From positions 100,431 to 164,430 of the forward strand of contig NZ_JANIAC010000006.1 in assembly GCF_024723255.1 (NCBI RefSeq): a DNA stretch of 64,000 nt, in the 5' to 3' direction. A model generated the notes under the pieces. That model saw only the letters and a list, made by a program, of their open reading frames with translations, searched no databases and was not told where the DNA came from. A program made the translations under genes and the position numbers. Position 1 is the stretch's first letter. Every line of letters starts with the position of its first letter. This stretch comes from Aestuariibaculum sp. M13. GTDB taxonomy: Bacteria; Bacteroidota; Bacteroidia; Flavobacteriales; Flavobacteriaceae. Of this stretch, positions 46,898 through 54,701 are shown piece by piece.

Positions 46898-47623
46898 ATG
46901 GAACCTAAAAAGAATCCTAAAGCTAATGTTGGACGTAATAGTTCACTTTACTTTGCAATTGGTTTAGCATTGTTGTTATTTTTAACAAACATGGCTATTA
47001 ACTATAAAACTTACGACGATAAAGAAGTTGAAATCGGTATGGTAGCGATGGAACAAGAGATAGAAGAAGAAATTCCTCTAACAAACCAAATGGCTACGCC
47101 ACCACCACCACCACCACCGCCAGCAGCTCCAGAAGTTATTGAAGTTGTAGAGGATGAGGTTGAAGTTGAAGAAACCGTTATCGAATCTACAGAGGTATCT
47201 CAGGAAACAGAAATTGTTGAGGTAGCAGACGTAGAAGTTGCAGCAGCAGTAGAAGAAGATATTGAGGTTCCTTTCGCAGTAATCGAGAACGTACCTGTTT
47301 TCCCTGGTTGTGAGAAAAAGAAAACCAATCAAGAGAAAAAAGATTGTATGTCTGAAAAAATCACACAGTTTGTTGGTAAAAAGTTTAATACCGATTTAGC
47401 AAGTGATTTAGGATTATCAGGAAGACAACGTATTAACGTAATCTTTAAAATTGACAAGTCAGGTAAGGTAACAGGTATTCGTGCCAGAGCACCACACCCA
47501 GGTTTAGAAAAAGAAGCAGCTCGTGTAATTGGAATGCTTCCTCAAATGGAACCAGGTAAACAACGTGGAAAAGCGGTAACTGTACCATATTCTTTACCAA
47601 TCGTTTTTCAAGTACAAGACTAA
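46898..47623 (+). CDS. TonB-family energy transducer protein
   Basis: The 241-residue product has a short basic N-terminus, one transmembrane helix (about 16-33), a Pro tract (residues 68-75, ATPPPPPPPPAAPE) and a Val/Glu-rich periplasmic linker. Its C-terminal TonB_C domain spans about 130-240. The domain has paired cysteines (138 and 150) and the core VIFKIDKSGKVTGIRARAP, ending LPIVFQVQD. TonB proteins couple inner-membrane proton flow to outer-membrane receptors. No exbB/exbD genes are adjacent. A second TonB-like gene follows after an intervening terminator. Confidence 0.92.
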   Translation: MEPKKNPKANVGRNSSLYFAIGLALLLFLTNMAINYKTYDDKEVEIGMVAMEQEIEEEIPLTNQMATPPPPPPPPAAPEVIEVVEDEVEVEETVIESTEVSQETEIVEVADVEVAAAVEEDIEVPFAVIENVPVFPGCEKKKTNQEKKDCMSEKITQFVGKKFNTDLASDLGLSGRQRINVIFKIDKSGKVTGIRARAPHPGLEKEAARVIGMLPQMEPGKQRGKAVTVPYSLPIVFQVQD

Positions 47624-47658
47624 GGTATCTCGTTTAATAACAAACGTTTATAATATTA

Positions 47659-47696
47659 AAAACCCGTTACAATTTCTGTAACGGGTTTTCTTTTTT
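47659..47696 (+). terminator. Terminator of the first TonB-family gene
   Basis: A 13-bp perfect stem (AAAACCCGTTACA, loop ATTTC, TGTAACGGGTTTT) is followed by CTTTTTT. Confidence 0.92.
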
Positions 47697-47748
47697 GGTA
47701 TGCTTATTGTGACTTTATCATAATATTAACATTTAACTTTTAATAATT

Positions 47749-48549
47749 ATGAGTAATCAAAAGAAAACTCACGATCTCATTCGGCAAAATGAGCAAATCG
47801 TGAAAAAATCACAAAAGCATGAGGCTAATTTACAAAAAAACACGACCCTCTATTTTCAAATCGGATTAATAGTTTGCCTGCTCTCAGCTTACGGACTATT
47901 AGAAATGAAATTTCAATCTGAACTGCCTATGGATTTTGGGGATGTTTTTTATGATGATGGACCACAGGAAATCGACGTTGAAAACTACGAAGTGTATCAG
48001 GAAAAAGTAGATATTCCAGAGCCACCACAACCAGAATTACCTGATACGGATTTACCACCCGAAGTGATAGAAAACGATTCGGATATTGAACCCACAGACA
48101 ATTTTAAAGCACAAGATGAACCCTCTTTATCTAATAGTGATTTAGATCCAGATAAGATAAAACTTGTTGATGCTCCAACTGTCGAGCCAGCGGTTAGTTT
48201 TATTAGAGTAGAACAAGTGCCTATTTATCCGGGTTGTGAAAAGGAAAAGGATAATGCAGGACGTAAAAAATGCATGTCAGATAAAATCACAAAGCTTATT
48301 CAGCGTAAATTTAATACAGGTTTAGGTGGTGAATATGGTTTGTCGGGTAAACAGGTTATTAGAACGCGCTTCACTATAGATAAAAAAGGAGAGGTAAAAG
48401 ATTTACAAATTAGAGCGCCACATCCGGAATTAAAAAATGAGGCCGAACGCGTTATTGATTTTATCCCTGTAATGACACCTGGGAAACAACGCGATAAAAA
48501 TGTAGATGTTATTTACGATTTACCAATAATTTTCGAAGTTCAGGATTAA
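47749..48549 (+). CDS. Second TonB-family protein
   Basis: The 266-residue protein is a paralogue of the preceding TonB-like product. It has a longer charged cytosolic N-terminus (about 1-32), one membrane helix (about 34-52), an acidic Pro-containing linker and a C-terminal TonB_C domain (about 155-265). The domain keeps the paired cysteines (163 and 175), FTIDKKGEVKDLQIRAPHPEL and the ending LPIIFEVQD. Unlike its neighbour, it lacks a long proline tract. It has its own terminator downstream. Whether the two serve different receptors is unknown. Confidence 0.9.
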   Translation: MSNQKKTHDLIRQNEQIVKKSQKHEANLQKNTTLYFQIGLIVCLLSAYGLLEMKFQSELPMDFGDVFYDDGPQEIDVENYEVYQEKVDIPEPPQPELPDTDLPPEVIENDSDIEPTDNFKAQDEPSLSNSDLDPDKIKLVDAPTVEPAVSFIRVEQVPIYPGCEKEKDNAGRKKCMSDKITKLIQRKFNTGLGGEYGLSGKQVIRTRFTIDKKGEVKDLQIRAPHPELKNEAERVIDFIPVMTPGKQRDKNVDVIYDLPIIFEVQD

Positions 48550-48572
48550 TTTTATCCAACCAGTAAAATTTT

Positions 48573-48606
48573 AAGCCGATGTCGTTTTTCGATATCGGCT
48601 TTTTTT
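48573..48606 (+). terminator. Terminator of the second TonB-family gene
   Basis: A 12-bp stem with one G-T pair (AAGCCGATGTCG, loop TTTTT, CGATATCGGCTT) is followed by a T-run. Confidence 0.9.
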
Positions 48607-48631
48607 AACGAATGCATTATTAAAAATATAG

Positions 48632-48639
48632 TATCTTTC
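48632..48639 (+). promoter_or_regulatory. Possible -7 element of the RemB-like gene
   Basis: TATCTTTC differs from TAnnTTTG only at the last base. It lies 37 bases before the ATG. There is no good -33 box. Confidence 0.3.
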
Positions 48640-48676
48640 TGCCAAATTCAACTCTATCAACTATAATCTGGTATTC

Positions 48677-50776
48677 ATGAAGCAATTCATCATCCTACTT
48701 TTTGTATGTCTTCAATATAGTGTATATGCACAAAATGGATTGTATTACGAGAAACCACCGGTATTTTCAAATTGCGATTCGGTATCGGTTAGTGAATTAC
48801 AAAAGTGTTTCGATAGTAATGTTTATAATCATATTTATAACACTTTTAATGTACCGCAAAAAGTTAATGACGATAAGTATAAAGGAGATATTGTGGTGCT
48901 TTTTGAGGTAGATACGCTTGGTAGCTTTAAAGTTATTTATGTTGATGCCATGTATGAAGAACTGAAAACGGAAACAAAGCGTGTATTTTCAGAATTCCCA
49001 AAGGTGGCACCTGCAACTTATAATGGCAGAAAGACATTTAAACAATATTCTATAAAGGTGAAGATTCCTCTTGTTAATCAATCTGATATTCAAAATCAGG
49101 AATCAAAAATGAAAACCATTACAGCGATAGAAGAAAAAGCAAAAACAGAGTTTGATAGTGTTAATGCTACTTTAGTTGCTTTTGAAAATAAGGCGTATTC
49201 AAGTCAGTTAAACATTCCATTTACGCATGCCGATTATGCCAAATTCGATAGGCAAATCAACTTAGTGGGAACGAACAGTCATACGGCATCAAAGCCTTTT
49301 GTTTATCAGGATGTCGCGAAGTATTACGATTTTGATGCAGAAACAGAAAAGCTTCTGCAGAAGAGAGAGACCTGGTTTGGTAGAAAGTTATGGAATGAGC
49401 ATTTAGTGCAATTGCAGGGAAAAGAGTATTGGTTTACCATCGATCCGATATTCGATTTGGAAGTTGGTAAAGATACCGATGCCGATTTCAGTTCAACTTA
49501 TAATAATACGAGAGGTCTAAGAGTGCAAGGAGGATTAGGGAAGAAGTTTAATTTTTTCACTACGGTTTATGAAAGCCAGGGGCGTTTTGCTCAATATTTT
49601 AACGACTATGCAGAAAGCTTAAAAGCTTTCGGGCCTGATCCGGCTATTATTCCCGGACGAGGTATAGCAAAACGATTCAAAACAGATTCGTATGATTATC
49701 CTGTTGCCGAAGCTTATTTGTCTTATGCACCTGTAGATTTTTTAAACATTCAGTTTGGGCATGGTAAAAACTTTATAGGCGATGGGTATCGTTCCTTATT
49801 ATTAAGTGATGTGTCAAGTCCGCACCCGTTTTTAAAATTAAATACGCAGTTCTGGAAAATTAAATACACCAACACCTGGATGTGGTTGCGCGATGTGCGT
49901 CCGGAAGTTACCGAAGACGGTGCCTTTTTAACCAAGTACATGGCGAATCATTATTTAAGCTGGAATGTATCGAAACGTTTAAATCTTGGTTTTTTCGAAT
50001 CAGTAATGTGGACCGATGCTAATAACCGTGGATTTGATATTAATTACCTAAACCCGATTATTTTTTACAGAGCAATAGAGTTTGAAACCGGACAGGATGC
50101 TGGAAATGCCATTCTGGGAGCATCAGCAAAATATAAAGTGAACGACAACATTAATGTTTATAGTCAGTTTGTATTAGATGAATTTAAACTCAGCGATGTA
50201 AAAGCTGGCGAACGAAGTTGGTCCAATAAATATGGTTATCAGTTTGGTATTAAATATTACAATGCCTTTAAAGTTGATAATCTATTGCTTCAGGCAGAAT
50301 ACAATCGTATTCGTCCTTATACCTATTCTCATAATACGATTGCCACGAATTACGGGCATAACAACCAGTCTATGGCACATTTATGGGGAGCTAACTTTAG
50401 TGAATTTATATTAATCGGTCGCTATCATTATAACCGATGGTTTGCTAATGCTAAGTTGATTTTTGGTACACGCGGATTAGATTTTAATGATGGAACGGAC
50501 AATTACAGTTATGGAGGTGATGTGTATCGCGATTATGACGATCGCCCATTCGATAAAGGTGTTGAAGTTGGTCAAGGAAATAAAACCACTGTGTTTAATG
50601 GAAATCTTCAGGCGGGATATTTAATAAATCCGGCATCAAACCTAAAAATTTATGCAGATGTAACTTTTAGAGATTTTAATCCGGAAGCCGAAACAACATC
50701 AACATTTAAGTCAAACACCGTTTGGATGAATTTCGGAATCCGTACCGATTTATTTAATTGGTATTTCGATTTTTAG
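48677..50776 (+). CDS. Outer-membrane barrel protein with N-terminal TonB-C-like domain (RemB/Wzi-like)
   Basis: The 699-residue protein has a signal peptide (about 1-18, ending YSVYAQ). Residues about 26-132 form a TonB_C-like domain: PPVFSNC, a second cysteine 11 residues later, VLFEVDTLGSFKVIYVDA and KQYSIKVKIPL. The rest has many alternating aromatic strands typical of a barrel (for example LNIQFGHGKNFIGDGYRSL and GIRTDLFNWYFDF at the end). The barrel resembles the Wzi capsule-assembly family and flavobacterial proteins named gliding motility protein RemB. That name is from memory and not checked. It has its own candidate promoter and follows a terminator, so it need not be co-transcribed with the TonB genes. 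Confidence 0.75.
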   Translation: MKQFIILLFVCLQYSVYAQNGLYYEKPPVFSNCDSVSVSELQKCFDSNVYNHIYNTFNVPQKVNDDKYKGDIVVLFEVDTLGSFKVIYVDAMYEELKTETKRVFSEFPKVAPATYNGRKTFKQYSIKVKIPLVNQSDIQNQESKMKTITAIEEKAKTEFDSVNATLVAFENKAYSSQLNIPFTHADYAKFDRQINLVGTNSHTASKPFVYQDVAKYYDFDAETEKLLQKRETWFGRKLWNEHLVQLQGKEYWFTIDPIFDLEVGKDTDADFSSTYNNTRGLRVQGGLGKKFNFFTTVYESQGRFAQYFNDYAESLKAFGPDPAIIPGRGIAKRFKTDSYDYPVAEAYLSYAPVDFLNIQFGHGKNFIGDGYRSLLLSDVSSPHPFLKLNTQFWKIKYTNTWMWLRDVRPEVTEDGAFLTKYMANHYLSWNVSKRLNLGFFESVMWTDANNRGFDINYLNPIIFYRAIEFETGQDAGNAILGASAKYKVNDNINVYSQFVLDEFKLSDVKAGERSWSNKYGYQFGIKYYNAFKVDNLLLQAEYNRIRPYTYSHNTIATNYGHNNQSMAHLWGANFSEFILIGRYHYNRWFANAKLIFGTRGLDFNDGTDNYSYGGDVYRDYDDRPFDKGVEVGQGNKTTVFNGNLQAGYLINPASNLKIYADVTFRDFNPEAETTSTFKSNTVWMNFGIRTDLFNWYFDF

Positions 50777-50825
50777 AGTAAGTTCTTTAAAGTCAGTTAA
50801 CTTTTTTAAATACCTGTAAAAAGCA

Positions 50826-50856
50826 TTGGTCAGATTGGTTTTAAAAAGTATCTTTG
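50826..50856 (+). promoter_or_regulatory. Promoter of the ctaB-coxIII operon
   Basis: TTG at 50826-50828, a 20-base spacer and TATCTTTG (50849-50856) followed by CACTCGC fit the Bacteroidota consensus well. Confidence 0.75.
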
Positions 50857-50892
50857 CACTCGCAAAATGAAAGCGATTAAGTAAAAAGAACA

Positions 50893-51786
50893 TTGGGTAA
50901 CTCAAAAACTTCATTAACAGCCCCTTCGGTTATTTCAGATTTTAAAGAAATTACTAAAATGCGTTTGGCATTAAGTGTCGTGTTTTCGTCACTTGCCGGT
51001 TATTTACTTGGGGTAGATACAGTAAACTATAAGACACTTTTATTACTGGCTTTAGGTGGGTATTTTATGGTTGGTGCATCGAATGCATTTAACCAAATTA
51101 TAGAAAAGGATTTAGATGCCTTAATGAACCGTACCAAAAACAGACCAATTCCTTCGGGGCGTATGTCGGTAACCACAGCATTTATTATAGCGTGTGTATT
51201 TACATTGGCGGGTATCATTATTTTGTACGCTATTAATAAGCAAACGGCAATGTTTGGTGCGATATCTATCTTTTTATACACTTGTGTGTATACACCATTA
51301 AAAACTAAGACACCATTAGCAGTATTTGTTGGGGCCATTCCAGGAGCTATACCGTTTATGTTAGGATGGGTAGCTGCAACCAACGATTTTGGTATTGAAC
51401 CAGGCACCTTATTTGCGCTTCAGTTTTTCTGGCAATTCCCACATTTCTGGGCGATAGGCTGGTTTTTGTATGAAGATTACAAAAAGGGAGGATTCTTTAT
51501 GTTGCCAACAGGAAAACAAGATAAAGGTACCGCTGTACAGGTTATTATGTATACCATCTGGACTATTTTGGTATCTATTATTCCAGTATTTGGTTTTACA
51601 GGAAAATTACAATTAAGTATCGTGTCGGCTCTGATTGTATTCTTATTAGGATTATGGATGCTGTATTACGCCTTCCGATTATTTAAAGTAATGACTGAAA
51701 AGGCCGCGCGCCAATTAATGCTTGTTAGCGTATCGTATATATCGTTAATACAAATTGTATACGTCATAGATAAATTTATAAGATAA
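50893..51786 (+). CDS. ctaB: Heme o synthase (protoheme IX farnesyltransferase)
   Basis: CtaB/CyoE (297 aa) adds a farnesyl group to heme b to make heme o, the precursor of heme a. It is a UbiA-family membrane protein with about nine helices. The Asp-rich motif NAFNQIIEKDLDALMNRTKNRP is split over two lines of the active site, with NxxxD and DxxxR features. The N-terminal KEITKMRLALSV motif is also present. No ATG is found upstream of the conserved region, so TTG at 50893 is taken as the start. A cytochrome oxidase subunit III gene follows after 3 bases. Confidence 0.95.
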   Translation: MGNSKTSLTAPSVISDFKEITKMRLALSVVFSSLAGYLLGVDTVNYKTLLLLALGGYFMVGASNAFNQIIEKDLDALMNRTKNRPIPSGRMSVTTAFIIACVFTLAGIIILYAINKQTAMFGAISIFLYTCVYTPLKTKTPLAVFVGAIPGAIPFMLGWVAATNDFGIEPGTLFALQFFWQFPHFWAIGWFLYEDYKKGGFFMLPTGKQDKGTAVQVIMYTIWTILVSIIPVFGFTGKLQLSIVSALIVFLLGLWMLYYAFRLFKVMTEKAARQLMLVSVSYISLIQIVYVIDKFIR

Positions 51787-51789
51787 ACC

Positions 51790-52371
51790 ATGGATTTAAC
51801 ACAAGGTACAACAGAAGAGAAAACCGGAAGAGCAAAAAAAATGATGCTTTGGTTTGGTATCATTTCATTAGTGATGTCGTTTGCAGGATGGACAAGTGCT
51901 TTTATTGTGAGTAGTTCTAGACCAGACTGGTTAAAAGACTTCCAATTACCAAATGCTTTTATTATCAGTACAGTTGTTATTGTATTAAGTAGCATCAGTA
52001 TTTTATTAGCAAAGCAAGCCTTAAAGAAAGATAATAGGAATGGAGCCATGCTTTGGCTTGTTGTTACTTTAATATTAGGTGTTGTTTTTATCTACAATCA
52101 GTTTGTCGGGTTTCAGCAAATCATAGATTTAGGCTACAACTTTACAGGGCCAACCAGTAATGTAACCATGTCTTATGTGTATGTTATTGCGGTAATGCAT
52201 ATATTACATGTTGTAGCGGGGTTAGTTTGTTTGTTAGTTGTAATTTATAATCATTTTAAACAGAAGTATTCATCAAGCAATATGCTTGGCTTTGAGCTAG
52301 CTGCAACATTTTGGCATTTTGTTGATATACTGTGGGTGTATCTATTTCTGTTTTTATATTTCGTAAGATAA
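51790..52371 (+). CDS. Cytochrome oxidase subunit III-like protein (short form)
   Basis: The 193-residue protein has five membrane helices and the subunit III end motif ELAATFWHFVDILWVYLFLFLYF. It lacks the first two helices of the seven-helix form. It follows ctaB at once and precedes the longer subunit III gene. It therefore probably belongs to the same caa3-type oxidase as a second subunit III or as an assembly part. Confidence 0.88.
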   Translation: MDLTQGTTEEKTGRAKKMMLWFGIISLVMSFAGWTSAFIVSSSRPDWLKDFQLPNAFIISTVVIVLSSISILLAKQALKKDNRNGAMLWLVVTLILGVVFIYNQFVGFQQIIDLGYNFTGPTSNVTMSYVYVIAVMHILHVVAGLVCLLVVIYNHFKQKYSSSNMLGFELAATFWHFVDILWVYLFLFLYFVR

Positions 52372-52398
52372 AATAATTCACATTTTTATAAAATCTTT

Positions 52399-52418
52399 GT
52401 AAACATCGGTAAACATCG
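52399..52418. repeat. Tandem 10-base repeat upstream of the ctaE promoter
   Basis: GTAAACATCG occurs twice in direct succession (52399-52408 and 52409-52418), about 30 bases upstream of the -33 box. A regulator site is possible. Confidence 0.45.
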
Positions 52419-52449
52419 GCATTTAAGCCCTTAAAAATTAAGTTTGATG

Positions 52450-52480
52450 TTTCATTACATGAATAAAATACTTATTTTTG
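52450..52480 (+). promoter_or_regulatory. Promoter of ctaE
   Basis: TTTC at 52450-52453, a 19-base spacer and TATTTTTG at 52473-52480 match the consensus spacing. The ATG is 30 bases downstream. Confidence 0.65.
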
Positions 52481-52509
52481 TCCAAATTTTAAAATAATAA
52501 CCAACTTAT

Positions 52510-53490
52510 ATGAGTACTACAGTTGTAACTACTGAGACAGAAGGTAAAACTTGGGGTGGTGGTAATGAGCCACTTAAGGCAAGTTACGGTAAGATGATGA
52601 TGTGGTTTTTCATCGTTTCGGATGCCTTAACATTTTCAGGTTTTTTAGCGGCCTATGGGTTTTCAAGATTTAAATTTATCGATGCGTGGCCAATAGCCGA
52701 TGAAGTATTTACTCACGTACCGTTTTTACACGGGCAAGAGTTGCCAATGATTTATGTGGCATTCATGACGTTCGTTCTTATTATGTCGTCTGTAACTATG
52801 GTTTTAGCTGTAGATGCAGGACACCATTTAAATAAAGCGAAAGTTACTTTATACATGTTCTTAACCATTATTGGTGGTTTAATCTTCGTAGGATCTCAAG
52901 CATGGGAGTGGGCTACATTTATTAAAGGAGATTTCGGAGCAGTAGAAACTAAAGGTGGTAATATTTTACAGTTCGTAGATACTGAAGGTCACCGTGTAGC
53001 ATTAAAAGATTTTGTTGTTGCTGGTGAGCATGAGCGTGTTCAACAAGAACGTAAAAATGGATTATGGTTCGTAGGTGAAGGTTCTTTACCAACTTACACT
53101 GTAGAAGATGTAATTCACAGTTTTGAGGCTGACGATAACCTTTTAATCAGAACACAGGAATTAACCGAGCACGGTCATAAAACAGTTTTAACAAGAGCTG
53201 AATCTCTATACCAGTTAAAAGCTAACGGTAAATTAGTTGTTGAAGGAGCTAACTTGCAACATAACGAATATGGTTCGCCATTATTTGCTGACTTCTTTTT
53301 CTTTATTACTGGTTTCCACGGATTCCACGTATTCTCTGGAGTTGTTTTAAACATCATTATTTTCTTTAATGTTGTTTTAGGAACTTACGAAAAACGTAAG
53401 AGCTACGAAATGGTTGAGAAAGTTGGATTATACTGGCACTTTGTCGATTTAGTTTGGGTATTTGTATTTACATTCTTCTACCTAGTTTAA
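52510..53490 (+). CDS. ctaE: Cytochrome c oxidase subunit III (long form with insert)
   Basis: The 326-residue subunit has the usual helices at both ends. It has MMMWFFIVSDALTFSGFLAAYGFSRF near the start and FFFFITGFHGFHVFSGVVLN then YWHFVDLVWVFVFTFFYLV at the end. Between the fourth and fifth helices there is an insert of about 110 residues (about 145-255) that is polar and not membrane-spanning. Subunit III stabilises the oxidase and its proton path. It has its own promoter and leads into the subunit IV gene 20 bases downstream. Confidence 0.93.
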   Translation: MSTTVVTTETEGKTWGGGNEPLKASYGKMMMWFFIVSDALTFSGFLAAYGFSRFKFIDAWPIADEVFTHVPFLHGQELPMIYVAFMTFVLIMSSVTMVLAVDAGHHLNKAKVTLYMFLTIIGGLIFVGSQAWEWATFIKGDFGAVETKGGNILQFVDTEGHRVALKDFVVAGEHERVQQERKNGLWFVGEGSLPTYTVEDVIHSFEADDNLLIRTQELTEHGHKTVLTRAESLYQLKANGKLVVEGANLQHNEYGSPLFADFFFFITGFHGFHVFSGVVLNIIIFFNVVLGTYEKRKSYEMVEKVGLYWHFVDLVWVFVFTFFYLV

Positions 53491-53509
53491 TATTAAAAAT
53501 AGCGTTAAA

Positions 53510-53890
53510 ATGGCACAAGATCATAAATTAGAAATATTAAGAGGTTTAGTTAAATTTAAATCGAATACACAAAAAATCTGGGGTGTATTAGTATTCTTAT
53601 CTCTTGTAACTGCAGTTGAAGTTATTTTAGGTATTTACAAACCAGAATCGTTAATGATAAAAGTGTTAGGTATGAAATTACTTAACTGGATATTTATCAT
53701 TTTAACTATCGTAAAAGCATATTACATTACCTGGGATTTCATGCACATGCGTGATGAAACTAAAGGCTTGAGACGTGCCGTTGTTTGGACAACTATTTTC
53801 TTAATTCTTTATTTAACCTTCATCTTATTACAAGAAGGTGGGTATGTATTTAATGTTTACGATAAAGGATATATCAAATCAGATTTTTAA
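53510..53890 (+). CDS. Cytochrome c oxidase subunit IV
   Basis: The 126-residue protein has three transmembrane helices (about 23-43, 56-76, 88-110) and the segment KAYYITWDFMHMRDETKGLR, which is typical of caa3-type oxidase subunit IV (CtaF/COX4_pro). It is a small structural subunit. It directly follows ctaE and ends before a terminator. Confidence 0.9.
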   Translation: MAQDHKLEILRGLVKFKSNTQKIWGVLVFLSLVTAVEVILGIYKPESLMIKVLGMKLLNWIFIILTIVKAYYITWDFMHMRDETKGLRRAVVWTTIFLILYLTFILLQEGGYVFNVYDKGYIKSDF

Positions 53891-53918
53891 CTATTATAAT
53901 TTAGTTAAATAGAAATAT

Positions 53919-53947
53919 AAAGGCGGTTATTAAACCGCCTTTTTTTA
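53919..53947 (+). terminator. Terminator after oxidase subunit IV
   Basis: A 10-bp stem (AAAGGCGGTT, loop ATTA, AACCGCCTTT) is followed by a T-run. Its T-run runs into the -7 element of the next promoter. Confidence 0.85.
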
Positions 53948-53953
53948 TTTTTG
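53946..53953 (+). promoter_or_regulatory. -7 element of the Sco/DUF420 cluster promoter
   Basis: TATTTTTG followed by CACCGC has the Bacteroidota form. The expected -33 region would fall inside the upstream terminator stem. Confidence 0.5.
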
Positions 53954-53978
53954 CACCGCAATACACAACAGGTATTTA

Positions 53979-54701
53979 ATGAATTATAAGAAAATAAGTA
54001 GATACGTCGTTTTAGCAGTTTTGTTCTTTCTGCCTGTAACGTTCCTATTGTTTTTATATCCGGCAACACATAATTATACTCCGCTGGATATTGTTAATGA
54101 ATCGGTATTGGATATCGAAGGATTTACTTCAGAAGAGGAAGAAAGGATTCTTTTAAAAAATCATATTACAGTATTGGGATTTTTAGGAATAAACCCAATT
54201 GATAATGCGGTTGAAGTATCGAACTTAAAGGAGTTGGTTTACGATAAATTTAAAGGGTTTAAAAAGTTTCAGATTGTGTTGGTTGTACCAAACGGAACCG
54301 AGAAATCTGTTGAAAAATTAAAGGAAGAAGTTTTTACTTATGAGGATTTGAAATTCTGGCATTTTGTTTACGGGTCTCCTGAACAAATTCAAAGAGTATA
54401 TGCAAGTCTTAAAACTGAAGAAGCTTTAGGTTCTCGTTTAGAAACCAACAAAATATTTATTGTTGACAAAGACCTTTATCAACGTGGGCGCTTCGATGAT
54501 AGAGAAGATAGAGAGAAAGAAAAGAACAATCCGGTTTATGGCTTATATGGCTATAACACTATAGAAGTTGCCGAAATTAAAAATAAAATGAGTGACGATT
54601 TACGTATCTTGTTTACAGAATACAGACAGAAGCGTAAAGGTGAATTCGATTCGACAAGCCGAAGAGAAAACGATTTAAAAAGCAGTCATGAAGAAGAATA
54701 A
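53979..54701 (+). CDS. Sco-like thioredoxin-fold membrane protein lacking the copper ligands
   Basis: The 240-residue protein has one N-terminal membrane helix (about 9-28) and a periplasmic domain. Blocks line up with the adjacent Sco protein in order: HITVLGFLG for the first strand, QIVLVVPNG for the second, FWHFVYGSPEQI, and IFIVDKDLYQRGRF near the end. The CPTIC site is replaced by INPID (about 71-75), and there is no cysteine or equivalent ligand His in the domain. I infer a catalytically dead Sco paralogue. The gene overlaps the next (intact Sco) gene by 14 bases and is likely translationally coupled to it. Confidence 0.7.
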   Translation: MNYKKISRYVVLAVLFFLPVTFLLFLYPATHNYTPLDIVNESVLDIEGFTSEEEERILLKNHITVLGFLGINPIDNAVEVSNLKELVYDKFKGFKKFQIVLVVPNGTEKSVEKLKEEVFTYEDLKFWHFVYGSPEQIQRVYASLKTEEALGSRLETNKIFIVDKDLYQRGRFDDREDREKEKNNPVYGLYGYNTIEVAEIKNKMSDDLRILFTEYRQKRKGEFDSTSRRENDLKSSHEEE

